Positions 47,040 to 59,123 of a stretch of DNA of 64,000 nucleotides are shown one piece after another. The translations under genes and the position numbers were made by a program. This DNA is from Talpa occidentalis (Eukaryota > Chordata > Mammalia > Eulipotyphla > Talpidae), in the NCBI RefSeq assembly GCF_014898055.3, contig NW_023604861.1, positions 76,396,292 to 76,460,291 of the forward strand, given 5' to 3'. The notes below the pieces were generated by a model. It was not told where the DNA came from. It saw only the letters and a list, made by a program, of their open reading frames with translations, and searched no databases. The stretch's first letter is position 1, and each line of letters begins with the position of its first letter.

Positions 47040-47720
47040 TTATATTTTAATTTTTTAACTTTTATTGAAGTATAACAAACAGAATAGTATACACACCATA
47101 AGTGTATAGCTTATGATGTTAAAATTAAAATTTGACAGATTGAACAAACTTATCTAACCAGCACCCAGAGCAAAAAACAGAAACACCACAAGCCCACCAA
47201 AACTGGTATCACCAGCCCTCCAAAATGCTCCCCATGTAATTTTAACCAGAGGGTATCCACTACCCTAACTTTTAACATCATAGATTTGCTTTGCCTATTT
47301 TAAAATTTATACAAATGGAATCATACAGTATATACTACATTGTATCTGACTTCTTTTGATCAAACATGATGTTTATGAGATTCATTCACATTGTTATACA
47401 TAGTTGTACTTTGTATATTCTCATTTCTGTGCAAATTTTTCACTGTATGACCATACAATTTATCCCTTCTACTGCTGATGGACATTTGGGTTCAGGCTAT
47501 AACAAAAAGTGCTTCTACAAGCATTTCATATTATGTGTGTGTATAAAAGTATTCTAGTAAGTATTTTTATTAACCTAGAGTAGACTGACTGGGTCACAGG
47601 TTCAGTTTAGGGATATTGCCAAACAATTTCCCTAAGTGGTTGAACCAATTCATACTTTCTCCAGAAGTGAGAAGCTCCCATTTCTTCAAACTTTCTCACC
47701 AACACTTTTATTATCACTTA
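47040..47720 (-). repeat. Old L1/HAL1-type 3' end, minus strand
   Basis: The order aacttttattgaagtataac, then tttaaaatttatacaaatgg, aatcatacag, ggacatttgggttcaggcta, ccaaacaatttccctaagtg and ttctcaccaacacttttatt is typical of the reverse-complemented 3' half of an ancient L1-lineage element. Confidence 0.7.
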
Positions 47721-48619
47721 TCCCTATAAGAATAGGCTTGAAAATTCCTCCTTCTGACAAGAAAGATACAGGTGCTTCTCCAGATGACAGCTCTTAAAAG
47801 TAAATATGTTGCCAGTGAAGAAAGGAAGAACCTTGTGATTCTTATCCCTATGAATTGGTCAGTCCATGTTCTTTATCAACTTATGTATGTTTTTTGTCTT
47901 GGTGGCATCTTTTCAACCAAATAGATGTAAGTGAGGGAGGGGAGTGTGAAAAGAGCATTGAGAAGAAAGGTTCCAAAAGGATCACATAGAGCAAACCTGA
48001 GCAGAATATCTTATTGTTGAGTGTTGCAACATTATCTGGGTCTCAGCTACATTACATTATATGTTACCAAAAACAATGATGCTCTTTTCAATATATTTCC
48101 AGTAGTAAAAAACAAAAGATAGGTCTGTTTGAATTTAATTTATTGGTTTCTTCACTTGATTGTCATACATACTGAGTTCACTGTACAATTTCTATAACTA
48201 TCAAACAAGTCATAAATAATTCTATAATAAAAGATTGGACTTCACAATTTGTAAATAGGTACCTTAAATTAGTGAATTTGCTAAATGAACTCCTCTTTTG
48301 TCACACATTACCTACTATGTTTTTTTAAACCACAAAGTATATTCTGTAAAGGAAAATATGATTCTTTTATGTTTTAGCAGCTGTAATCTAAATGTGTTAC
48401 CAAGAGGACTTTGCATTTAGTGACTGGTAGCTGTTGTATATAGTAACTCTTCCTGCAGGTGACACTCTCCTTAGAACCACAATTTCAACAATGCAGTAAG
48501 AAGTTCAAGACATCTCTCTAGGAAGTTAAGATTTCTGGATGTCTCTGTTCTTCAGCCATCCCAGGCCAGGTAGGTTCATCACTGATTCAGCCTAAAAAAA
48601 GAATTTGGAGCCCTTGGCA
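47721..48619. other. Unassigned non-coding sequence
   Basis: Nothing recognised. Confidence 0.5.
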
Positions 48620-48942
48620 TCATTCCCACAGGTTTTCTAACAGTACCCAGGGGAACAGCAACTTAGTCCCCCCTTATGAATCTCTATACACTCTTTCCTC
48701 TCAGCCATTCTCTGTCGCGCTCCACTGCACTCCACCACACAGTCCTCTGCCATCTCTATATGCTCAGTCTTAAGGCTCAGGTGTGCCCACTTACACATGC
48801 CTACACTATACTCCAGGTGTTCACCATCAGGCAATGTGTACCCCGAGCCCACACTCCTAAGCACCTCCTTCATTCAAGGCCACAGGCGACAACCACAGAG
48901 GCCAATGGCACAAAAGCCTGAGAAATCTTCATTTACCTAACA
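48620..48942 (-). repeat. Diverged LTR of the 'TGTAGGG' family, minus strand
   Basis: The order caggttttctaacagtaccc, gctcaggtgtgcccacttac, actccaggtgttcaccatca, ggccaatggcacaaaagcct, tttacctaaca follows the other family members, but many bases differ and the R region is missing. The inverted-repeat arms are no longer complementary. It is most like the copy at 32919-33477. Confidence 0.65.
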
Positions 48943-49305
48943 ATGTCCATAGGGAAGAAAACTGGAATTTTCTGGCGAAAGGGTGACTCTGATGATCAAT
49001 AACAAATTTCTCATACAATGTACCCCCTCTTACTTTGCAGTAAGCTGATTTTTTGCAAAAATAGGGATATCTTTTGTGCTGCCATCAAAGACTAGGTAGG
49101 GAATGAGGCTCAGGCCTCTGGGAACTTCTTTTTTATTCCAGACTGGATTTCTCTCCTGAGCCTGCAGGGTCTCAATTGATTTTAGCTTGAAGTAATCCAC
49201 ATACTAAAATGGCACATTTTGGGGATGCCTACTCTGAGCATCCTGGGGAGATCTGTTCTGAATATCTTTAATGCATGCCTAGCAACATCAGTCTCCTCAA
49301 TTTTT
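48943..49305. other. Unassigned non-coding sequence
   Basis: Nothing recognised. Confidence 0.45.
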
Positions 49306-49563
49306 AAAAAAGATTTATTTATTTATGCATACAAGAGCTGGGGTATAGGCCAGAGGTGTGGAGACGGTGAAAGGATTCACCAGAGACAGAGTGAGGAACA
49401 GAACAGGCAGACTGACTGCAGTACACTGCTGAGGGGAGCAGCGGGTGAGTCAGGAGAGGTCTGCTGCACCATGTGGGTTGCTCCTTGGCTGGCAGGAACT
49501 TGAACTCGTGCTGTGGATTGCTTCATAAGTTGCATCTTAACCCCCTGTGCCACCAGGGAGGCC
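49306..49563 (-). mobile_element. tRNA-derived SINE, 'acaggccag' type
   Basis: Tail aaaaagatttatttatttat, body gggtataggccagaggtgtg, head end tgccaccagggaggccc. Duplication gtctcctcaattttt / gtctcctcagttttt. Confidence 0.9.
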
Positions 49564-49689
49564 CTAGTCTCCTCAGTTTTTAATAGTTCATCTTCTCATA
49601 TCATGTGTGCTTTTGTCAACAGACTGCTATTTCTGTAAAAAGATAAATTAGAAACAAAGAAGGGAAAAGATAAAAGAAAGGAGGGAGCG

Positions 49690-49731
49690 AGGAAGGAAGG
49701 AAGGAAGGAAGGAAGGAAGGAAGGAAGGAAG
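49690..49731. repeat. (GGAA)n microsatellite
   Basis: About ten uninterrupted ggaa units after a short gagggagcga run. GGAA is also the core of ETS-factor sites, but nothing here shows regulatory use. Confidence 0.95.
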
Positions 49732-49987
49732 AGTGTTTAATTTCAATGTCTATATTTGATTTTGTCATTTTATTGGTCCTCAGTTAAAATGCCATGCTAT
49801 TTGCAGGTGAGGCTTACTGATCGTTATAGGGAGACATAGTGTTTCACTAAATAGGTTTGATCTTCCTACAGTATGGAATAGGTCCAAAGGACCATTATGG
49901 ATGGTGATGATACAGGGCAGCAAGGGGCACTAAAACTGGCCAAGGACACTGCCCAAATAGTTAACCAGCCACTGCCTCAGTTCTTTT

Positions 49988-50262
49988 TTTTTTAAAGATT
50001 TATTTATTTATGCATACAATAGCTGAGGTACAGGCCAGAGGTATGGGGGGGGGGGGTTGAGAGGATTCACCAAAGACAGAGTGGGAAACAGAATAGGCAG
50101 ACCGACTGAAATACACGGTTGAGGGGACAGCGGGCGAGACAGGAGTGTTCTGCCTTGCTATGTGGGTTGCTCCCTGGCTGGCTGGGGATCGAACTCATGC
50201 TGCAGAGGCTGTGGATTGCTTCATAGTGCGGTGCTTAACCCCTTGCGCCACCGGGGAGGCCC
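49988..50262 (-). mobile_element. tRNA-derived SINE, 'acaggccag' type
   Basis: Tail aaagatttatttatttatgc, a G-run at about 50046-50056, B-box-like ggatcgaactc, head end gccaccggggaggccc. Duplication ctcagttcttt / ctgagttcttt. It lies at the left edge of the LTR-like block that follows. Confidence 0.9.
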
Positions 50263-50274
50263 TGTCTGAGTTCT

Positions 50275-51305
50275 TTACATGTGTGAACAATTGCAAGACT
50301 ACTCAGGCTCAAAGAACATCAGCAAAAGGATTTATTTAACAAACCAGGGAAAAACAAAATGGCCAAAATGGCCATTTACCTCACCTAGAGCTGCATCCAG
50401 TATTTTTCAGTCCTAAACAAAAGCAGTTAAAATGGTGTCTTTCCACCACTGAGGATGCAGAGCTCCTCTCCCAAACAATAGGCCATGTGTCCAAGATAGC
50501 TTCCTGCCACTGTGGACACACGGCAGCCAGTCTATAGGTCAGATTTCAACTCACAAAGACAGCAGAAGACACAACAGGAGATGGTCCATGAGCTGTTGAG
50601 ATGCCCAGCACAGCACCAGACAAATGACACTCAAAACAGCAGCTACAGCGGTCAAATGACCTGACGAACGGCCATACTCAAGTAGCTCAGTAACATGCAT
50701 GGCTACAGGTCTTCACCTTCTCTGCCAGGCTACAACAGCGACAAAACTGGGAATGGTTTCAGTGGCTCGACTACTAGCAAAACCTCCTAATTTTTCCTCT
50801 CAAAACAGGAGTTACAGAGGTCAAATGAACACGACAAGCGGCCACACTCATGTATCTCAGTAAGACTCCTGGCTCTGGGTCTTCGCTTTCTCTGCCAGGC
50901 CACAACAGCATCAAAACCAGAAAACAGTTTTTGTTGCTCAGCTACTTTGCAAAGCCTCCGAACTCTTTCTCTCTGAGGTTGGCTGCTGGAAGCCTCCACC
51001 ATCAGAGACCCGCAGCACCCTTTTGGAATATGGGCGCAGTGAGGATCTGTTGACCCCTTATGATGAATCCCGAAACACTGAATGATGAAGACTGAATGAA
51101 TCTGCACCCCTTCTGCAGTCACTCATACTTTATCAGTCGCTCCACCCCACTTTTTAGCATTTTTCCTGGGGCTACCTATTCTTACCAGCAACTCCCTCCA
51201 GGGGCCACCACCTGTAACAGTCTTTTGGCTTTAGCCACCAACTACAGTTACACTAGAGTTTCAGGTTCCTACTTAATCCATGTCCTCTCACTAATAAAGT
51301 AGGTT
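50275..51305 (-). repeat. LTR-like block containing a tandem repeat (tentative)
   Basis: On the minus strand a polyadenylation signal AATAAA (plus tttattt near 50331) sits about 60 bp from the left edge. Upstream of it lies a 169-bp sequence repeated twice in tandem, like enhancer repeats in a U3. No TATA box or terminal inverted repeats could be fixed. The frame at 50787-51122 (111 aa) crosses the repeats and is not a recognisable protein. Confidence 0.35.
50631..50973. repeat. Tandem repeat, two units of about 169-174 bp
   Basis: Unit 1 is 50631-50799 and unit 2 is 50800-50973. Shared words in order: tcaaaacag, acag(c/a)ggtcaaatga, gg(t)cttc, ttctctgccaggc, acaacagc, ccta/ccga. Identity is roughly three quarters by eye. 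Confidence 0.8.
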
Positions 51306-54107
51306 GCACTAAAAGTCTAGTCTTGTTCAATCTATTTTATGCAGCTTGCTATTGCTATGAGACCTTTTCTAATCCACAAAATTTGAATGAGATTATCTTT
51401 AGATCATTAACAGAAAACTCCAGAGCAGTGGTAAATGACAAAACCCACACAAGATGATACAAAAATATGGACGGATTGTTTGTTGTATGCTTGTCACAGT
51501 GCCACAAAGATGTCTAAGTAATGTACCAAGTAGCACCAGGGAAACACTATATTCAGTCTTTATATTAACATCAAACACAAAGTTATTCATTGCCTTGCAT
51601 TAACTAGAGAGTAAAGAATCTAAGACAGCTGTGATGGAAAATGCACTGTGAATTTAATAAGACAGACCAACATGACCCAGGTGAATGGGAAGAAAGGAAT
51701 TAACATTCCTCGAGCTTGATTTTTATGATAATAGGTTGTTTACATTCTTTTAATCCTCAAACAATCTTGTGGAATTGGTATTGTTTGTATCATTCATGCG
51801 CCAGATGAATAAACAAGATTTAGATGGGTTGATATTGAAGTGGGCTAGAATTTGAATCTAGATTTGTCACTCCATTATTTTCCTCCTAAGCATTTTCCCT
51901 TCTTGCAAATTGTTAACCCAAAATATTTCAAGCTAACGGTTAACTGAAGATTGGTGGGAGGATGGTGTATATGCAGCCTGAGACATAGTTGTGATTATTC
52001 TTCAGGGCATCAGACCCAGATACTTCAGAAAGGTCTTCAATGTTCTTTCACTAAGTGTTCTTAACATGAAATGGATTTGGTTACAGTCTGTCCTTGCCAC
52101 CTGATGCTGCCAGGGGAAATGAAAGAACAGCTGCTGGAAAGACTTACTAATTCCTTTGAATAGTTTGTGACATTATATAAACTTTAGATTCTAAAGGATT
52201 TTGTTGATAACTACAGTTGTTTTTTCCTTAATTTATCAAGATATATCTAGAAATGAGAACAGAATTTTCAAAGAATTATTCTGATGGTACTATGTAGACT
52301 TCTCAAATAATGTATATGAAGTTTAATCCCACATTATGAATACTTGCATGACAGCTTATGGCATTAAGAGATGGAATTCTATTTGAAAGGTCATGTGCAC
52401 AGTTGAGCAACTTGATATCAAGTGATCATATTAGGGAGGTTACATCATAGACGTGATACTTAAAAGCCTTTTTTTTTATCATGAACTGTTTAAAAGTAAA
52501 AACTGTGTGATCTTTTTACATTTCTTATAATTTTAATACCATGGAAAATTAAGTTAAAAATTCATTCATTGCTTATCACTCATTGTGATTTAAAAATCTC
52601 TCTCTAAAAAAAAAAATCTGGGTAGAAATCACACAACTCAATATAAGGAACAGTTGGTCTTCACTAAAGTGTACTAAGTCGCCTAATAGCAGGTATATCA
52701 TATATCATGTTCTAAGAAAAATCATTGATTTCTCTAATCTATAGTCACAATATTTTCCAGATTTATGAATGTTAGAGGTACAAAGAGATGCTGGAGCAAA
52801 GGAGTGATTTCTCATTTTACTTTCTAACTGGAGAAACTGAGCTAGAGTATAAGCAGTGTTCATGCTCTTGGATGTATAACACATTTCTATGTGCTTGTAC
52901 TTTTTCTCTAAGCAGCACACCTGTACTTTACTGGTTCAGAGTAAGGAGGCAGTGCCTTCTTCCTTGTTGCTAATTTGCTCTAGCCTGAATGCTGCCACAG
53001 TCATGAAGCTCTCTCCTAATGCTCCCTGGCCCTCTTTTACGTGGGTCTTTGGTAGGGAATGGTATTACATTCCTTCCTGGTTTTCATTTCACTAAAAATA
53101 GTTTACTAAAACTATTTTTTGAGATAAGACTCAGAACAGACCCACCATTAAAGTTAAAGTTGCTGCCATAAAAGCCAATGGATGTACCATTCTATGAATA
53201 ATTATGTTCTTCACCTTTGTATTTTTCAGACTTCTCTCAATCTTGAAATGAAACAATTTAGTCAAAGACACACACTATTCAGAATCACACTAGAAAGCTC
53301 CCAGTCACCCTTATATACTGACATAAATCATTACATTGTAATTGCCTAAGAAAAAAATAAAGGACAAAAAGAAGATTTTATCCTAAAGAGAAATTTACCG
53401 TACTTAATGGTAAGTATGGTACAGTTTTTTCCCTGTGAGAAGTCTTCTATATGATTCTCCCTTTTTGGCTTCACAGCCTGCACAACCCAGAGAAAAGCCT
53501 CTGATTATAGAAACTTTCCATGTGGTGAAATTTTAGGTTCCCCTCTTCCTTACCCACCCCCACCTCCTGCACAAATAGTTTCACCATCTGTCTATAACAC
53601 TGCCTGAAATTCCACTATTAAATATATTCTTCAAATTAAATATGTACTCATTTATTTAAAAACTCCTTGAACATTTCATAAACCTAATACAACTATTTAT
53701 ACAGTTTAACTATCTCTGATATTTTCATTGCTTCTGCAGCTGTTTTTTTTTTTTTTTTTAAATCATAGAAACATGTGAATGTAGTTCTGGTAGTTTCCTT
53801 GATGTTGTTTAATATATCATTACACCAATACAAGGTATATATTTATCATGTTACTTTCATTGTTAATATGCTCTACTTTGAGATTTGACAGGGAATAAAG
53901 AATTTGAGTTAAGTTTTGTTTTCACTTCTACTTTAAACATTATCATACACATAAATTTAAATCCTAAATCAAAGAATAGCAATACTTCAATATCTCATTT
54001 CATATTTCTAATATTGTTAAAGCCACTCCACCGAAAGATTGTATCAATTTGCAATGCTATCAACAACATGATGAGTACCAATTTCTCTATACTCTTGGTT
54101 GATTACT
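51306..54107. other. Mostly unassigned; possible MIR at 51690-51870
   Basis: About 2.8 kb. At 51690-51870 the order ttaatcctcaaacaatcttg, gtatcattcatgcgccagat is compatible with a diverged minus-strand MIR. Nothing else recognised. Confidence 0.45.
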
Positions 54108-54378
54108 GTCTTTTTTTTTTAAGATTTATTTATTTATGCCTACAAGATCTGGGGTACAGGCCAGAGATGCGGGAGTGAGAGGATTCACCAGAGACAGAGT
54201 TGGGAACAGAACGGGCAGATTGACTGAAGTACACTGCTGAGGGGAGCAGCAGGAGAGTCAGGGGAGGTATGCTGCGCCATGTGGGTTGCTCCCTGATGGG
54301 TGGGGGATCGAACTCGTGCTGCAGAGGCTGAAGATTGCTTCATAGTTCAGTGCTTAATCCCTTGCGTCTCCAGAGTCA
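54108..54378 (-). mobile_element. tRNA-derived SINE, damaged head end
   Basis: Tail ttaagatttatttatttatg, body gggtacaggccagagatgcg, B-box-like ggatcgaactc. The head terminus is altered (cttgcgtctccagagtcatc in place of the usual ccaccagggaggccc). Confidence 0.85.
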
Positions 54379-55124
54379 TCTAGGAATTTAAAAAGATAGG
54401 TAGTATTTATATGTATAGTTAGAACACACTATTATTCATTTTTGCATATTTTTCCATTAATTACAGTAATGATTTTTCTACTGTTTTATGATAGCTCTTT
54501 CATCTGGAAAGCCAGAAATCTGGCTGTCTTTTAACTAAGATCATACAGCAAGGAAGTGACTGAATTAAGATGATTTTAGTGGCGTAGGGTATGGGGGTGT
54601 GGTGTAATAACATACATCTGAGGAAGTGTGAACTTATTTGTTCCATATCATATACAGTATTGTAAAGCAATGTTACATCAAGAAAGAAAAAGAGACTCCA
54701 TTTTAGGATAGTCTAAACTTATATTACTCTATCAAAGGAAGTGCGGGTTGAGCTGGAGAGTATGAGGGAGCTGGTAATAACATATAGCAAAGTTCTCTGT
54801 ATATTTTTTAGATGATATTATTTTAAATATTATGCCAGTTCATTGAAAAACATATAGTATTACTACATGTGTGCATTTATTTGTTTGTTGTTTGTTAAGT
54901 GAGTGCTGGATATGAAATTGAACATTGCTAATATCTTGGAAGCTCCATGTTGGTCTGGTATTCTCCTCCAGAAGTAACCTACTCTTTTATTTTTAATTTT
55001 TTTTTAAAGTTTTTGCTTTTCTTTACAAGTTTGCTCTTTATATATGCCTCCCTAAACTACATATTGGGTTGGATTTTATCTTTTTCAAACACCAAGCAAG
55101 TGGAATCATAATGTCTGTATTCTT
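54379..55124. other. Unassigned non-coding sequence
   Basis: Nothing recognised. Confidence 0.5.
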
Positions 55125-55397
55125 TTTTTTTTTTTAAAGATTTATTTATTTTTATACAAGAGCTGGGGTATGGCCCAGAGGCGCAGGAGGGTGAGAGAAT
55201 TCACCAGAGACAGAGCGAGCAGGGAGAACAGGCAGACAACTGAAATCCACTGCTGAGGGGAGCAGCAGGCGCGACAGGAGAGGTGTGCCACTCCATGTGG
55301 GAATCTCCCTGGCTGGCCGGGAATCGAACCGGCGCTGCAAAGACTGCAGACAGCTTCAAAACGCTGAACTCAACCCTCTGCGCCACTGGAGGCCCCC
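55125..55397 (-). mobile_element. tRNA-derived SINE
   Basis: Long poly-T/aaagatttatttattttta tail, body gctggggtatggcccagagg, head end cgccactggaggccccc. Duplication aatgtctgtattcttt / aatggctgtattcttt. Confidence 0.9.
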
Positions 55398-55497
55398 AAT
55401 GGCTGTATTCTTTATGACTTGCTTCTTTTGTTCAACATTGTGCATGTAAAGGTCACCTATATTTAGTTTTTCTCTCTATGATTATAATAGTTTTATT

Positions 55498-56050
55498 TGC
55501 TGTGTAATAAATTACCAAAAGTTTACAACTTAAACTGTCACACTTATATCATCTCATAGTTTCCATGGGTCAAGAGTCCAGATATGACTTAAATGGGTGA
55601 TCTGCTAAGGGCCTCAGAAGGTTGCAGTGAAGGTGACAGCCAGCCTGTGTTCTCACATGGAACTTTCACTGGGGAAGGATCTGCTTGCAGTTCATTGAGG
55701 TTGTTGGCAGAATTCATTTTCTTGCAGCTATAGAACTCATAACAGCTTGTCTCTTCAAGGCCAGCAGAGGGAGGAGTCTGCTCAGATATATAGACATAGA
55801 TATCTATATGTGCATATGTATATAACTGTGGATTGGGAGTAAGAATCACGGGGAGGGGAGGGGATGGGGGTGTGTGTGATGTCCAATATCTTTGCCATAT
55901 TGCATAACTTAATCGTAAGAGTAACATCCCATAACTTTGTTATATTCTGTTAGAAGCTAGTCATAAGTTCCACCTCCATTCAAAAAAGGGGATTGCAGAG
56001 AGTGTAACATCAGGGGTAGAGATCATAGAGGCCAATTTAGAATTGTACTA
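55498..56050 (-). repeat. MLT1-type LTR, minus strand
   Basis: The order tgctgtgtaataaattacca, catctcatagtttccatggg, ggttgttggcagaattcatt, gtaacatcccataactttgt, tagaagctagtcataagttc follows a reverse-complemented MLT1-type LTR. Ends approximate. Confidence 0.72.
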
Positions 56051-56156
56051 GTACCTTAGTACCTTGGTATTTCAACAGTACCTTAGTATTTCATTATACA
56101 TTATAAGCCACCATTTATTCATCCAGTCTACCACTGATGGACACTTACATTGTTTC

Positions 56157-56625
56157 TAGTTTAGTTAATTTTATGTCAGCTTGGCTGGATCATGGTGCCC
56201 AGATATTTGGATGTCTCTCTGTGGGTATTTTTGATGAAATCTAAATTTAAAAATCCGTGGACTTGGAGTAAAGCAGAATGCCCTCCATAATGTGTAGATC
56301 TCATCAATCAGTTGAAGCCTGAACAGAACAAAAAAACACACCTCTCCAGAGCAACAGGAAATTCTGCCAGCAGATTGCCTCCAGATTGCAACACTGACTC
56401 TTCCTAGTTGTCAGCAGGCTATCTGCAATCCAACTGCACCTACTCCCTGAGTTTCTAGTCTGCTGTGCTAAAACTCTTTTTCCTTCTGGATTACTTTGCA
56501 TTAGTCAAATCACCAATGGCTGAACCCATTATATAAATATATCTAGCTAGATAGACAAACAGATCTCTAGATCCTATTAGTTTGGTTTCCCTAGAAATAC
56601 ATATCTATGATAAATAATGCCTGTT
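56157..56625 (+). repeat. Ancient LTR-type repeat, family not fixed
   Basis: The words ttaattttatgtcagcttgg, gtgcccagatatttgg, agatctcatcaatcagttga, agcctgaacagaac and gtttggtttccctagaaa follow a common old mammalian LTR (ERV-L/MaLR type). I cannot name the subfamily. Confidence 0.6.
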
Positions 56626-56719
56626 CTTCTGTTTATCTCTTGAGGAATATGAGGAGGAGTTACTGCAGCATACACCTAGCGTGGAATTCCTGAGTTGTTA
56701 AGTATGCTATTCATCTCAA

Positions 56720-58190
56720 AGAGGTAATCCCAAACTATTTTTCTAAGTTTTTGTGCCCATTTATACATCACCAGACAGCTGAGTTGCCACTAATACAAGT
56801 ATTCATCAACATATGGTATTGTCTATTTTTAAATTTTTGTCAATCTGATGGGTATGGGTACCTCATTGCTTTTGCATTTTCTTGATAACTAATTAGGTTG
56901 AGCATATTTTCATATGTTTTGGGGCCATTTAAATTTCTTTGGTGAAATGTCTGGTCAATGTCTTGCTCATTTATCTACTGAATATCTTGTTATTTCCTTA
57001 TACATTCTAGATATTAGATCTTAGTACTATGAATATCTACTAGCTTGTAACTTGTTTTACATGCTCTTTATGATGTCCTTTGAAGATCTGAAGTTCTAAA
57101 AATAATATTTTAAAAACAAAATTTAAATTTTTAATTACACTTTTTAAATGTAGTACTTTTTTCTTACATTGTTGTTAATTTTGGGACAATATATGACTTC
57201 TCAGGGGTGGTCACCATAGTTCTCCCACCACCATACACTCATAGTACATCACCATATTTCCTTGTGCTCTCCTCCTTATCCCCATGTTCACCCTTTCCCA
57301 GCCTCTCCCCTTGTGGATGCCTTATATCTATGGTCAGCTTGCAAGGTAGGTCTTTGGCTGATCCATTGTTTGGCTTTTCTGTATTCCCATGTAAGTACAA
57401 TCATCTGATATTTATCTTTTTCCTTCTGGATTATTTTGCTTCCAGCTCTGTCCATGTTGCTGAAATTATCTTTTGCATTTTTTTCTCCTTTATTCGATTA
57501 ATGTGATTAAGGAGATTGATTTTTGAGTGTTAAACCAACCTTATGTTCTTGGACTATATCCTTCTTGGTCTTGGTTTATTGTTCCCAACAATATTATATA
57601 CTGTTGGATTCTACTAATTATTTTGTCCCAATGATTTGGGGGTTCATAAGAATATTCTTTTCTTATAATTTCTATGTGATATTTTAGAATTAGGGTTATG
57701 AATGCCTCACAAACAAGTAGGAAAGTGTTCCATCCTGCTCTACATTTTTTAAGAGTTTTTGTAAGATTAGTGTTATTTCTTCCATGAGCGTTTGAGAGAA
57801 TTCACTAATGAAATAATTTGAATCTAGTTTTCTGTTTTGAAAAGCTGTTGGTGATATATTTAATTTATTAAATATGCATAATATTATTAATATTTTTTGT
57901 TTAATCTGTGTTGATTGTGGTAAATTGCATTTTTCAAGAAATTTGCATATTTTATCTAAATTGTCAGATTTTTTTGTTATACATTTTTCATACTTTTATC
58001 TTACTGCCCTTTTACTGTCTTTAGGATTTATAGTGATAACCTCTCTTTTATCTCTGATCTTGATGATTTATGTTCTTTTTCTTAGTCATTCTTAAAATTT
58101 ATCATTTTGTTGATATCTCCATATTATCAAATTTTTAATTTCTTAATTTCTCCATTATTTTTCGGTTTTTAAGTCTTCAAGATTTTGGAC
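56720..58190 (-). repeat. Old L1 ORF2 region, minus strand, decayed
   Basis: Plus-strand words such as ttgtcaatctgatgggtatg, gttgagcatattttcatatg, ccagctctgtccatgttgct, ggagattgatttttgagtgt and taaaccaaccttatgttctt are reverse-complemented L1 ORF2 text in correct order. Many stops; an ancient relic. Confidence 0.75.
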
Positions 58191-59123
58191 TGAGAACACA
58201 TTTTCTTTACACAATGAATCAGTAATCTATAACTAGAAGATTTTACCTCTCCTGTCCTGTTTCATGGAGATTGGTAGTCTTAGAGCAGATTCTGTGGAAT
58301 CAGAATCTGAGAGACTCTGAGATAGAGTGAGTATTCTTTGAGAAAAACCCATAAGAAAGGGAGAGGAATATTACAGGAAAGCAAAAGACTGCTAAGTAAT
58401 GCTTTGTTATTAAGTAAAATTCTAGCCTGGACCCAATTCACAAAGGAGAGTACTCTAGAATATAAATAGCACTTCAACTTGTCATTCCTGTGACAAGAGG
58501 GCTGGACTTGTATATCATCATATTGTTTGACCACTGATTCTGGGTCACACATTGAGGGGGCATAGCTTTATGAGTTGGTGCCCAGTGGTTAATAATAATT
58601 CTCTGTAGAAGGGGGCTAGCTGTAAGCCATTGCCAGTCACCACTCGTAGGAGCTAGAGAATCTTGGCAAAGTACCACAGAATCAACTGAAACTGTGTTAG
58701 TAAAACACACAGTGCTAGACAAATAAAATAGAATTTTCAGTTGGGAAGGTGACTTGAATGTTTATTTATATGCTTTTTTTACATACCAATAAAGTGGTTT
58801 TGATAATGTTTGGACAGTGGTACTATACCAACAGTAACCCTTGCTCAGAGGAATAATACCCTTATAACTACGTAAAGCTTAAAGGAAGAAAGGAAGAATA
58901 CAACTTTGGTATATTAGGACAGGCTAATCTACTGTAAAATTTAAGTTACAAATGTAATGGCTCTAAAGAAATTTATTTCTCTCTAAACAGTCCAGGTTGA
59001 TGCAAGGAGTGGAAAAACTAGTAAAAGCTCAGTAATTGAGGAACCTCAGCTTATTACAACTCTGGTCTCTTCAACAATGTGGCTTTCAAGATTGCCATGA
59101 ACATTGCCATCCCACTGGCCAGA
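58191..59123. other. Unassigned non-coding sequence
   Basis: Minus-strand frames at 58280-58552 and 58474-58722 (90 and 82 aa) resemble no family I know. Confidence 0.45.
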
